64,000 bases of DNA from Panulirus ornatus (GCF_036320965.1 NC_092255.1:15905063-15969062), one strand, 5' to 3'; positions 44,736-56,094 are shown, numbered from the stretch's first letter. Numbers and translations are program-made. Notes: generated by a model from the sequence alone, not told the origin.

Positions 44736-46140
44736 CTTTTTTTTCTTCACAAAGTGGAACTGAACGGCGAAAGAGACGAAAAACGGAAGCAGAAGCCTAA
44801 AAAAATCAGCCAAGTTCTTCGAAATGCCTGGATCAAGTAGTTTGGAAAGTTCCATGGGCCTCCTGCACCTGCTACAAGTTTGTTGGAATCTGAAGATGGA
44901 TCGAGTACAAATGTGTCACAAGCTAAAGAGGAAGTAAAGTCAGATAAAACTGAGTATGACGAGGTTAAGAATGAAGATACCAGAGAGAATGTTAACATGA
45001 CAGGAAGGGAAGACAATTGAGATGGTTCATGTTGAATGTATAGACAAAAATTTACTTGACGCGAGTGAACCTGAACACACCGAACCTAGTAAAAGTGGAT
45101 GGTGTCAAAATCTCGAACTGCCATATCAGAAGTAATTAAACATGACATTGGACTTCTGAAGTTTGACAAGGATACCGGAAAAGCAATTCTGTCTAATGCA
45201 TTAAGAACAGAAATTATAAAGTTGGGTTCAAAGTATTTCCAGAAGTGAAGGGCCTTTTCTACCAACAAACAACTGCTCAATGAACAAAACTTGGTTCAAC
45301 AGAAAACTGGGGAATGGTCATGGTAAGGAAGTGACTCGCTTATGGCTGGTCTATTCCCCCTCTAAAAGTCAGCATTTTGCATCTGTCTTCTTTATTACAG
45401 GTCAGACCATCAAAACTCATTGGAGCAAGAAAATGGATTCAACCATTGGAAATCACCTGTAAGGTTTAGCGTTCATGAAAATGCCAAGAATCACCGGAAG
45501 TGCTTCACCCAGTGGAAAGAAATTTAGTTGAGAATAGAGTTATTGACAAGGAACTTCAATCACAGATTGAGAAGGAAAAACAGAAGTGGCGTGATATCTT
45601 GACAAGAATCCTTCTCAGCATGAAATTCCATGCAACTTAGAACCTGGCTTTGCGAGGACACAGAGTCACTAGACGTTGATCATGACTCCAATGTGGGAAA
45701 TTTTCTTGGCTTAGTGAAACTACTGGCCATTTTTGACCCTGTCATGAAAGAACACTTGACCTATGTGAAAGGTCATGCTGGATCCACGTCTTATCTTTCA
45801 CTGAGTGTCAAGAATGAATGCATCCACCGGATGGCATTCCCTGTTCGCCAGAGTATACTGATCAAGCACACCGTGAGCAGACGTCAGAAGTAGTGAGATA
45901 CGTGGAAGTTGATTTTGAGAGGAAAATAGTTTGAGTTAAAGAGACCTTCCTTGGTTTTATCCAGATAAGCCAGAAGGATGCCGAGAGCTTGGTTGAAGAC
46001 ATCTTGAAACAGCTAGAGTAAGACGAAATGGAGCTACAAGATTGTCGGTCACAGTGCTATGACAACGCTGCTCTGATGGCTGGGCACAGAAGTGGTGTCC
46101 AACACAGAACAAGTGAGAAAAACAAGTGGCGGTGTATGTC
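44736..46140 (+). pseudogene. hAT-type / ZMYM1-like transposase pseudogene (TTF zinc finger, DUF4371)
   Basis: Fragments in family order on the plus strand: a KRRKTEAEA start with a proline/serine segment at about 44770-44880; HDIGLLKFDKDTGKAILSNA at about 45140; a TTF-type block (NKTWFNRKLGNG, LWLVYSPSKSQHF) at 45280-45380; then FTQWKE, VIDKELQSQIEKEKQKW-type at about 45530-45590. Next come the DUF4371/transposase core (NVGNFLGLVKLLAIFDPVMK, GSTSYLSLSVKNECIHRMA) at 45690-45840 and the DCRSQCYDNAALMAGHRSGV block at about 46040-46100. In-frame stops and frameshifts separate the pieces. The rest of the catalytic domain is missing. It could be a dead transposon or a dead copy of a host ZMYM1-like gene; a single-exon, TE-like layout favours the former. 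Confidence 0.72.
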
Positions 46141-46704
46141 ATAAAGCTATACAATCACATTTCTTCTGTTTCTTCTTTTTGAAAATGACATAACACAATG
46201 TCGAACGATGTAACTCTAAAATGTCAAAAGGTATATTATGATCCCAGGCTTGAATAGCTACTTTGGTAATTACTGATAACCTTTTGGTTAAGTTAGTAGT
46301 TTGTACTTCTCACAGAATTTGTCACCAAGTATAAGAATCAAGTTCAGCTCAAAAGATTTATTAGAGTGACTGAACGTTGAAAACAAAGTATATCCGTAAA
46401 ATCATGATTGCAGATAAGCTTGGAACTTATCATGACTAACGTTAAGAGCGTGATAAAAAGATAAGGTCTGACGAGGGGGGCTGGGAATAGAAACAGGATT
46501 TAGTCACTTGCTATTAGTTGGTGATGGCAGACAAACTTCACCAAGACTTTTCAAAGTTTATTGATCACACTAATCATAAGGAATAACTGTTCCTCTCCTG
46601 ATCAGAGATACTGCAATTTCCAGAATTTGTGTATGTAATCTTCATAGACGTGAAATCCTGCATATGACAAAATGTACAAAAGGAAAACCTAGCTGTCGAA
46701 AGCT
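46141..46704. other. 5' flank of the HEPN-NACHT gene
   Basis: A/T-rich sequence between the hAT pseudogene and the HEPN-NACHT start codon. It probably holds the promoter and 5' UTR, but I cannot point to a TATA box, initiator or splice acceptor with confidence. Confidence 0.35.
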
Positions 46705-47486
46705 ATGTCCAGTGCACCTACTCCAAGATCACAGTTTAAAACGAACTTGAATAAATACACAGATGCTATGAGGGAAGTAGTTAACCAAGAGATGTGCAGA
46801 GTGTTCTTGTGGCTGTACAAGGGTGGTACTCAGTATGTGGGAGATTACCTACAAACTTTTCCAGGAGGAATGAAATATCTGAATAAGGATGAAAAGGCTT
46901 TGCTGGAGAGGAAAGAACCCCCAACCAAAATGGATATTGCTTTTCTGTATCGGCTGTTACAATTTACTTGTGGCTTGGCGAAAGCAGACAACAGTATCTG
47001 GAATGACCCACAACCCAGTGAAACAAAAAGTATTGAACATTCATTGTATTTGCTTAAGGAAGAACGGAACAGAATAAGCCACGAAACGCAAAGAGAACTG
47101 GACGATGAAGAGTTTGACGAAAAGTTAGAAAACTTGCGAAGCCTCTGTTGCCAAATTATCTGTGAAGCAGGAAGGTTATCCCAAAGACACAATGAAATTT
47201 CAAGACATATTAATAAAATGCAGGCCAAATTTCAGGATATCATAGGTATCACGGCTCAAAAGTTTGCACAACTGGCTAAACAAGAGAGGCAGAAAGTCTG
47301 GAAATGTCAGGAGGAGCAAGATGAAATAATCTCAGACCAGGGGTACTCGTTACCTCTGCTGATGAATAAAGAAAACGCCCCATTTCACCTAACGGAGATA
47401 CTGAGGTGTCAGTATGAGGACGGCTCACCTCCAAACGTCATCCTTATTATTGGAGAGGCAGGCGCCGGCAAGACCTCCCTATCCCG
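46705..47486 (+). CDS. HEPN-NACHT gene exon 1 (HEPN, coiled coil, Walker A)
   Basis: It encodes residues 1-260 plus two bases. It ends GAGKTSLS with donor CCCG/GTAATAA; reading on would give a stop at once (CGG TAA), which confirms a real splice site. The HEPN domain includes KMDIAFLYRLLQFTCGL, typical of the DZIP3-type HEPN (the DITLLY.L...C pattern). Confidence 0.92.
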
Positions 47487-50400
47487 GTAATAATTACGAA
47501 AATACACAAAGTGGTCGCAAAATTAAGAGTTTAAAACAGCTAGCATTAATATACAGTTAATATAAAGATAATTTCGTAATTTATTTCCATCAGACTTTGT
47601 ATTCATTTTGAGAGCAAGTACGCTTTTTCGTTATCTTTATTCCTTAAGTAAAGAAAGCCTCATTTTTACTCCACAAACCGAGATACGCACAGATTTTAAA
47701 GATGTATTTACAGACTTGTCAAGTCTTTCTTTTGATTTTGCTTCATTTATTACACACTAGCTGCAAACGCAAAACAGTTTCTACAGGATGCTAAGTAATA
47801 ACTTTATTTTTTTCTACCAGATCATTGACTATTAAGGCATATTAACAGAAAAACAATATTAACATGTTCAACAAGATTTGCATTATATGCTCTTGTTTCG
47901 CCTGAAGTTTGGTTTCCCTCCGTATGGCTTTGAACCACAAACCTTTTTCACTTTAACCTGAAAGATAAGTCTATCAAGTGCAGTACAGCTCTGTGAAAAA
48001 AAACGAGCTTACATTGTGTTATCGACAGAATATCATTGTCCTCATATGCTGGCACTTTCCACGGCTACTCGGAAAGACTGGGATTCAGTCGAGGTTCACG
48101 ATTATCTTCATTTCAGTATATCGATACATACTTGTGGCCCATGCTCTTCACGTGGTAGTGCTTCCATACCAGGATAAAAGATTTTTTTGATAATCATAAA
48201 TAGTGGGATTGGTACCCTATAATGAAATCTTACAAGTAAATGTTTGCCTAAGTGAACCGAGGTGCTTCGAACGTACACTTCAAAAATTATTTCAAATTGT
48301 TAGAGGGTAAGAAATAAATCTTAAAAGTCCATGAACATTGTCTTGAATAAGAGTGTGGTTAAAGCAGTCGTTCTATCATTAATGTATTAGTAATTATAAT
48401 GGAATTCTCTGGTAACTTCGTGCTATAGATAATGTGTATAGTTTGCAGTAACGTGTTATTTACGCAAAACGAGTGTAATTGTTCTCGCATAACATCTTAA
48501 TAACTTTCTCCTTGATTGTGGACGGAATCAAACGCCATAAGCTACACTGAGATTAAATGGATTACGGCTGACACCAAGAACGGAAGCTTTATCCTTTGCT
48601 GTTTTTGCTCCTCCTACATGTAACACTTATACTCCCGTCCCTGTTTGCATGGGTTGGATTTAGGGCAGACTTTCTCAAATCCTTTTTGTGAGCAAATGAG
48701 TCTTCATATGTTCCTGGCGTTATCCCGTAAACGCGGAAAACGGGCAAATGAGTATGAAAGAAAAGATCCATTATTGCTCATTACATCTGCTTTGCAAATT
48801 TCTTTTCATACATAACAAGTACTCTGTTTACCTACATTCTTACAGAATTTCCTCTTGTTTAATGTTATAATCCCAAACAGCCTTGTGAAGGACTTTTTCC
48901 GCCTCTTTCAGTCTTTATCCTTTGTTACAAGTAACTTCAGAGATTTACCTCACTATACAAATAAATTTCCAGTAATACATATCTAACTCCCTCAAGCATG
49001 ACTTGAAATTTCTTATAATTCATCCTGGTCCGCTGTGTTTATATCTTCCCTAGTTCTTTTTATTCACACTCACGTATTTTTTACTTTAGAATTCCCAGTT
49101 TCCCTTATTTGCCACTTATTCATCCCAAGAAGGTTCTGGTTCTACCTAAGTAACCACCATCATAGGGTTCCCGTCTTCGCACAAATCTTTCCTTACATTG
49201 CATCACATGCCTGTGCTGTTCTAAAAATGGAATCCTAAATTCAAATCTACACAACCTTTGCATCCAACAAGAGTAGTGTACCACTGTGGCTTTCTCCAAC
49301 CCATTCTTAACAATGGGGCTTTCTAAAGTAACTATAAGTTCTTAAAACTGACTCTTGCTTCCCTACATAACAGCTTGTGTAATATAGCTCTGAAGTACTG
49401 TTAAGTCAGGTTGAAGTTATCTATATATAACAATTGAGGAATTTCTGATATTCCTTTAATGCACCTAGATTCCTAGAAATGTACTTTAAATCTAATTTAC
49501 AAATGCTGTGCTAAGCACATTGTCACTTAAGTGAATCATTATCAAGTACATACTGTATACATCCATTCTTTTATTAGATACTTGGAGAAGTCATGGTTGC
49601 TGATGAAGGATGAGATCCAGGACCTACTGAGATGTGACCTTCTCATAGGGACCTACTGCCGAGACATTACTACCAGTGATACTGTACGTCTACTGATGGA
49701 AGATCTCCTGCCAGAGACCACAGCATGGTGTGACCCCTACAAGCTAATGGAACTGCTCCGAGGACTGAGGATGATATGGGTTCTTGATGGGCTAGAGGAA
49801 GCAAGAGAAGATGCAATCAAATTAATAGACAAGATGCTGGAAAAGAAACTTCAGTCTCACACTTTGGTGATAACATCCAGACCAGAGAACGGTCTTGACT
49901 TACAACATAGATACACCAACCTCAATATATTCAGAGTAAATCTTTGTGGTGTTGACCCCACTGAAAAGTTTAAGACGATGCAGCTCTCACAAAATGGACA
50001 CATATATTCTGAAAAATGTGAACAGTTCATTGCAGATTTTATAAAACTCGATAAGGAAGTTAAGAGAGAACTCCAAAATCCACTGAAGATGGAGTTGGCT
50101 TTGCAAGATTGGGATAACATCTTTCAAGATCAACAGGATGGCTTTGATCTGAGTCGACTCTATTTAAGAATAAAGGATGCTGGTGTCAAATCATTAGTTG
50201 AAAAATTTACAAGGAGAAACATAACTGCCAGAGAAGCAAAAAGAAAAGTTGAGAAATGGTTTGATTTCTTATGTAAAGTAGCTTTTGATATGACCCGTGC
50301 TCTGAAGATGAACACATTCATCAACGGATCTGAACTGAAAGAACTGGAGGACAAGTGTGATGATCTTCAGATATCTTCCTCTGAATGTCTTTCTACATTC

Positions 50401-51585
50401 CTAGCTCATAACATCAGTAAGTCACCACCGGGATGTATCAGATATTCCTTTTTTCATAGTACTCAACAGTATTTTTTGGCCTCTTTGTATGGAGTTTCCT
50501 CTTTTAAAGCAAGCAGTGATATTTTGTCACTTACAAGCAAGATGTTTGGAATTTCTAAAGTAAATAATGATTCTGATGAACCTGAGGTGAAACGATCTTT
50601 AGTCCACTTTCAGGAAGTTCTCCTTCACATGATTTCCATGCTTCAGAGCTCTTTAACAGATGAAGGTGTAAAGGTACTAGTAAAACTGTTGTCTTATGCA
50701 ATCCCTGAAGATATTGGAAAATTTAAATGGTTTAAAGTGATTCAGAAAGGATCTTATGATAAAAGAATCATCAAAGAAGTTAGTGAAGTAATCCCTAAAA
50801 CATGGCTAATTTCTGATTCATATGTTAAAGCTGCCAGATCCTTGATGAAGTACACAGAACCCTATAGTATTGTCATTCACTTGGTCAAAAATCCACGTGA
50901 ATCACCTGATCTCCTCCCTCTGCTGCAAAAAATTGCTGACCTCCAGTACCTGGTGTGGGTTGAATTGTACTTAAGCTACCACTTCCAAAGACTGAAGAAC
51001 AATAGCACTTCAGATGAATACCTGCTGGTGTTGATTCATGAGGACTCGTCTTGTGTCATTCTTGGGTTTGAAGGTCATCTCAGTGACGAAGGTTATGACT
51101 TGCTAAAGGTTGAGAAAATGGCAGATTACTGTGAAGTGTTGAAAATGAAAGTAAAATCAACTGATTCTATAACACTCATGTGTGATTCTCTTAGAGAATT
51201 AAAAAGCCTTCAGATATTCCAACTGACGCTTGCACTAAGGAACCCTTCCTATATTTCTGCAACTCTGCCTGACAATGTAGACCTCTACCTTCCCTATATG
51301 GATGTCAAAACAACAGCAGACACAGCTACACTTGCCTGCAGATTGAGTCATGCATACAAGAGAATAAGAGTGAGGGATATATCAGTTCCTGAGGCTACAA
51401 AGTTTGTTCTTCGGCTGAAGGAAAAGGGTGTAAAAGTCCAGTCTTTTGTCCGAGAAGTGACAGACACAGAGAAAGGGTGTCAAATTTGCCTCTCATATGG
51501 TTCTTTGCCTCTCCCTTATTCAATCTTAGACTTTAAAATGTATTGGCTGTACTGGAATAGATTCATCAAGCATGATGCAGCGTGA
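46705..51585 (+). CDS. HEPN-NACHT protein (NLR-like STAND ATPase), two exons
   Basis: The exons 46705-47486 and 49578-51585 join in frame across a GT-AG intron through a split Arg codon (CG/A), giving 929 residues. Residues about 1-170 form a helical DZIP3-like HEPN domain with the ribonuclease-type motif RNRISH at 121-126. Residues about 170-215 look like a coiled coil. NACHT follows: Walker A GEAGAGKTS (250-258), Walker B MIWVLDGLEEA (D331 and the acidic EE after it) and sensor VITSRPE (358-364). The rest is a long helical region and a C-terminal part with possible divergent leucine-rich features (for example LRELKSLQIFQLTLAL). NACHT ATPases oligomerise on ligand sensing and HEPN domains often act on RNA, so an innate defence role is a reasonable inference. 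ATG 46705 is the first Met after an in-frame TAG at 46690-46692. The intron falls right after Walker A. No signal peptide or membrane segment is obvious. Confidence 0.9.
47487..49577 (+). other. Intron of the HEPN-NACHT gene
   Basis: 2091-bp A/T-rich GT-AG intron. It holds one decayed SINE-like copy (about 48610-48775) and no other recognised feature. Confidence 0.85.
48610..48775 (+). mobile_element. Decayed SINE-like relic in the HEPN-NACHT intron
   Basis: The 3' end GTTATCCCGTAAACGCGG, then GGGCAAATGAGTATGAAAGAAAAG resembles the SINE hairpin and end (CGCTACCTCGCTAA-GCGGG, GGCGAATAGTATGAAAG). The upstream part (GGGCAGACTTTCTCAAATCC, CAAATGAGTCTTC) is only a weak match. Old copy. Confidence 0.45.
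49578..51585 (+). CDS. HEPN-NACHT gene exon 2 (rest of NACHT, C-terminal region)
   Basis: The acceptor is TTCTTTTATTAG/ATACTTGG. It encodes from the second base of the Arg261 codon, then YLEKSWLLMKDEIQDLL and on to the stop TGA at 51583-51585. It is open over 2 kb with no frame damage, unlike all neighbouring repeats. Confidence 0.93.
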
Positions 51586-51603
51586 TGAAAGTGATAATGG
51601 AGT

Positions 51604-52288
51604 TATAATTATACTTGATCGCTGTTTCCGGCATATGTGAGGTGGTGCCAGGAAACAGACGAAGAATGACCCATCCACTCATATACAAATATATATATAT
51701 ATACGTAAACACCCATATATGTACATGTACATACACATACATATTAACATATGCATATACATATAGACACGTACATATTCATACTTCCCTTAAATCTATT
51801 CCCAGCATCACCCTCCTTCACAGGAAACAGCATCGCTGCCCCCCACCTGAGCGAGGTAGCACCAGGGAAACAGACAAAAAAGGCCACATTTGTTCGCACT
51901 TAAGTCTCGAGCTGTAATATGTAATGTACCAAAATCACAGCTCCCTGTCCACATCCAGGACCCACAGACCTTTCCATAGTTTACCCCAGACGTTCCACAA
52001 GCCCTGGTTCAGTCCATTGGCAGCATGTTGACCCCCGTATACCACATCGTTCCAATTCACTACTCCTTTAATGCCTCTCACCCTCCTGTATGTTCTGGCC
52101 CCAATCACACAAAATCATTTTTGTTCCATCCTTCCAACTCCAATTTGGTCTGCCACTTCTCCTTGTTCCCTCCACCTCTGACAAATATATCCTCTTTGTT
52201 AACCTTTCCTAACTCATTTTTTTCCATATGCCCAAACCATTTCAACACACCCTCTTCTGCTTTCCCAGCCACACTCTTTTCATTACTT
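51604..52288 (-). mobile_element. RTE-like LINE, minus 3' end, abutting the HEPN-NACHT stop codon
   Basis: It starts 18 bp after the stop codon of the HEPN-NACHT gene with the LINE tail and hairpin (51615-51650, degenerate), the CATA microsatellite (51690-51775), the first hairpin module (51835-51860), then UTR and the RT C-terminal block (52050-52285; VIDCIKRS to WFGHMEKNELGK-like). A different subfamily from the young copies (CACTCATATAC rather than CACCCACATAC in the UTR). Confidence 0.82.
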
Positions 52289-52492
52289 CCTACGTATTCC
52301 CTGCATGTCGTAAAAGGTGACTAAAAGTGGAGGGAGTGGGGGGCTGGAAATCCTCCCCTCCAGTTTTTACTTTTCCAAAAGAAGGAACAGAGAATGGGGG
52401 CAAGTGAGGATATTCCCTCTGAGGCTCAGTCCTCTGTTCTTAACGCTACCTCGCTAATGTGGGAAATGGTGAATATGTATGAAAAAAATAAA
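52289..52492 (+). mobile_element. SINE-like element, almost complete copy
   Basis: From CTACGTATTCCCTGCATG through TCGTAAAAGGTGACTAAAAG, GGGGGGCTGGAAATCCTCCC, CCAAAAGAAGGAACAGAG, AGTGAGGATATTCCCTCTG, AGGCTCAGTCCTCTGTTC, the hairpin CGCTACCTCGCTAATGTGGG, GAAATGGTGAATATGTATG and an AAAAAAATAAAT end. Only the first 40 bp or so of the unit are missing. Its first half matches the LINE 5' UTR and its end matches the LINE 3' hairpin. Confidence 0.8.
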
Positions 52493-52496
52493 TATA

Positions 52497-53147
52497 CATA
52501 TGCAGTGCCATTGCATAGAGGCAAAGGGGATTAAGGTAAGAGTTCAAATTACAGAGGGATAAGTTTGTTGAGTATTCCTGGGAAATTATATGGGAGGGTA
52601 TATTGATTGGGAGGGTAAAGGCATGTACAGAGCATCAGATCGGGGAATAGCAGTGTGGTTTCAGAAGTGGTAGAGGATGTGTGCATCAGGTGTTTGCTTT
52701 GAAGAATGTATGTGAGAAATACTTAGAAAAACAGATGGATTTGTATGTAGCATTTATGGATCTGGAAAAGGCATATGACAGATTTGATAAGAGATGCTTT
52801 GTAGAAGGTATTAAGAGTATATGGTATGGGAGGTAAGTTGCTAGAAGCAGTGAAAAGTTTTATCAAGGATGTAAGGCATGTGTACGAGTAGGAAGAGAGG
52901 AATGTGATTGGTTCCTAGTGAATGTCAGTTTGCGGCAGGGGTGCGTGATGTCTCCAAGGCTGTTTGATTTGTTTATGGATGGGGTTGGTAGGGAGGTGAA
53001 TGCAAGAGTTTTAGAGAGAAGGGCAAGTATGCAGTCTGTTGTGAATGAGAGGGTTAGGGAAGTGAGTCAGTTGTTGTTTGCTGATGATACAGCACTGTTG
53101 GCTGATTGCATTGAAAAACTGCAGAAGTTGGTGAGTGAGTTTGGTAA
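52497..53147 (+). pseudogene. RTE-like LINE, RT middle part
   Basis: Starts at the (C)TVPLHRGKGD position, then [37 protein letters not shown], a frameshift at about 52785, and an open stretch (52918-53145) with GCVMSPRLFDLFMDGVGREV and [17 protein letters not shown]. It breaks off at 53147 where minus-strand 3' UTR sequence begins. Confidence 0.82.
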
Positions 53148-53256
53148 GAATGGCCCAACCCACACACATACACATGCATATACATAAATGTTCACACATG
53201 CACATATACATACCTATACATTTCAATGTACACATACCTATACATACACAGACATC

Positions 53257-53327
53257 TTTTTCTTTCTTTCATACTATTCGCCATTTCCCGCATTAGCGAG
53301 GTGGCGTTAAGAACAGAGGACTGGGCC
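53257..53327 (-). mobile_element. SINE-like element, 5' truncated, inserted in LINE microsatellite
   Basis: 71-bp minus fragment: GGCCCAGTCCTCTGTTCTTA, the hairpin CGCCACCTCGCTAATGCGGG, GGAAATGGCGAATAGTATGA and an AAAGAAAGAAAAAG tail. It splits the CATA microsatellite of the surrounding LINE UTR (ACAGACAT before, ATATACAT after). Confidence 0.8.
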
Positions 53328-54871
53328 ATATACATATACATATACATATATAAACACGTACATATTTCATACTTGCTGCCTTCATCCATTCTTGTTGCCA
53401 CCCCTGCCTCACATGAAATAGCACCCCCCTCCCCTGTGCATGCATGAGATAGCACTGGGAAAAGACAACAAAGGCCACATTCGTTCACACTTAGTCTCTA
53501 GCTGCCATGTGTAATGCATCAAAACCACAGCTCCCTTTCCACATCCAGGCCCCACAGATGCTTCACATTCCCTGATTCAATCCATTGACATCACGTTGAC
53601 CCCATAATACCACATCATTCCAATTCACTCTTTTCCTTGCAAGCCTTTCACCTTCCTGTATGTTCAGGCCCCGATCGTTCAAAATCTTTTTCACTCCATC
53701 CTTCCACCTCTAATTTGGTCTCCTACTTCTCCTTGTTCCCTCCACCTCTGACACGTATATCCTCTTTGTCAATCTTTCCTCATTCATTCTCTCCATGTGA
53801 CCAAACCATTTCAAAACACCCTCTTCTGCTCTCTCAACCACACTCTTTTTATTACCACACATCTCTCTTACCCTTTCATTACTTACTCGATCAAACCACC
53901 TCACACCACATATTGTCCTCAAACACCTCATTTCCAATACATCCACCCTCCTCCGCACAACTCCATCTATAGCCCACACCTCGCAACCATATAACATTGT
54001 TGGAACCACTATTCCTTCAAACATACCCATTTTTGCTTTTCAAGATAATGTTCTCATCTTCCACACATTTTCCAACGCTCCCAGAACTTTCTCCCCCTCC
54101 CCCACCCTGTGACTCACTTCCACTTCCATGGTTCCATCCAATGCCGAATCCACTCCCAGATATCTAAAACACTTGACTTCCTCCAGTTTTTCTCCATTCA
54201 AACTTACCTCCCAATTGACTTGTCCCTCAACCCTACTGTACCTAATAACCTTGCTCTTATTCCCATTTACTCTCAGCTTTCTTCTTTCACACACTTTACC
54301 AGACTCAGTCACCAGCTTCTGCAATTTCCCACCCAAGTCAGCCACCAGCGCTGTATCATCAGTGAACAACTGACTCACTTCTCAAACCCTCTCATCCACA
54401 ACTGACTGCATATTTACCCCTCTCTCCAAAACTCTTGCATTCACCTCCCTAATAACCCCATCCATAAACAAATTAAACAACCATGGAGACATCACGCACC
54501 CCTGCCGCAAACCGACATTCACTGAGAACCAATAGCTTTCCACTCTTCCTTCTTGTACACATGCCTTACATCCTCGATAAAAACTTTTCACTGCTTCTAG
54601 CAACTTGCCTCCCACACCATATATTCTTAATACCTTCCACAGAGCATCTCTATGAACTCTATCATATGCCTTCTCTAGATCCATAAATGCTAAATACAAA
54701 TCCATTTGCTTTTCTAAGTATTTCTCACATACATTCCTCAAAGCAAACACCTAATCCACACATCCTCTACCACTTCTGAAGCCACACTGCTCTTCCTCAA
54801 TCTGATGCTCTGTACATGCTTTCACCCTCTCAATCAATACCCTCCCATAAAATTTCCCAGGAATACTCAAC

Positions 54872-54876
<5 letters not shown>

Positions 54877-54918
<42 letters not shown>

Positions 54919-55568
54919 CTTTGTCGCTGTCTCCCGCGTTTGCGAGGTAGCGCAAGGAAACAGACGAAAGAAATGGCCCCCCCCCCATACACATGTACAT
55001 ACACACGTCCACACACGCAAATATACATACCTACACAGCTTTCCATGGTTTACCCCAGACGCTTCACATGCCTTGATTCAATCCACTGACAGCACGTCAA
55101 ACCCTGTATACCACATCGCTCCAATTCACTCTATTCCTTGCCCTCCTTTCACCCTCCTGCATGTTCAGGCCCCGATCACACAAAATCTTTTTCACTCCAT
55201 CTTTCCACCTCCAATTTGGTCTCCCTCTTCTCCTCGTTCCCTCCACCTCCGACACATATCCTCTTGGTCAATCTTTCCTCACTCATTCTCTCCATGTGCC
55301 CAAACCATTTCAAAACACCCTCTTCTGCTCTCTCAACCACGCTCTTTTTATTTCCACACATCTCTCTTACCCTTACGTTACTTACTCGATCAAACCACCT
55401 CACACCACACATTGTCCTCAAACATCTCATTTCCAGCACATCCATCCTCCTGCGCACAACTCTATCCATAGCCCACGCCTCGCAACCATACAACATTGTT
55501 GGAACCACTATTCCTTCAAACATACCCATTTTTGCTTTCCGAGATAATGTTCTCGACTTCCACACATT
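54877..55568 (-). mobile_element. RTE-like LINE, young subfamily, nested insertion
   Basis: Minus copy with a poly(A) of about 38 (poly(T) at 54877-54915), the end hairpin (54919-54954), the short UTR with subfamily deletion (55036), then the RT C-terminus to the [15 protein letters not shown] position at 55568. Removing it restores the surrounding older LINE (IPGKFYGRV joins to the NYRGI block), so the nesting order is clear. Its frame is open except for a small deletion in the KRI(Y)VSEVEG segment at about 55257 (ACACATATC). Confidence 0.9.
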
Positions 55569-56094
55569 TATACCTCTGTAATTTGAGCACTCACCTTTAT
55601 CCCCTTTGCCTTTGTACAATGGCACTATGCATGCATTCCGCCAATCCTCAGGCACCTCACCATGAGTCATACATACATTAAATATCTTAACCAACCAGTC
55701 AACAACACAGTCACCCCCTTTTATAATAAATTCCACTGCAATACCGTCCAAACCCGCTGCCTTGCTGGCTTTCATCTTCCGCAAAGCTTTTACTACCTCT
55801 TCTATTTACTAAATCATTTTCCCTTACCCTGTCACTTTGCACACCACCTTGACCAAAACACCCTATATCTGCCACTCTATCATCAAACACATTCAACAGA
55901 CCTTGAAAATACTCACTCCATCTCCTCACATCACCACTACTTGTTATTACCTCCCCATTATATATACAAAATGGTTTTCCACAAGGAATTTTCAGCAGAT
56001 TTTGTCTGCATCTGAGGGATAGACTTGGAAAAGGGAGATACTCCTGACTAGAACAGTTTTCTGGAAAAGGGAAAGATACTCCTGAATAGAACAA

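Larger units (their letters stand above)
53148..55968 (-). pseudogene. RTE-like LINE, minus copy interrupted by two insertions
   Basis: Element pieces are 53148-53256 and 53328-54876 (3' UTR, RT C-terminus, RT palm) and 55569-55968 (RT fingers, linker). On the minus strand the RT reads from GEVITSSGDV (about 55960) through [19 protein letters not shown] and the NYRGI block, then after the nested insertion [66 protein letters not shown], a FADD box altered to [12 protein letters not shown], and the C-terminal block. The end hairpin is missing at 53148. Stops at 54754 (VFALRN side) and in the FADD flank show it is dead. Confidence 0.85.
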
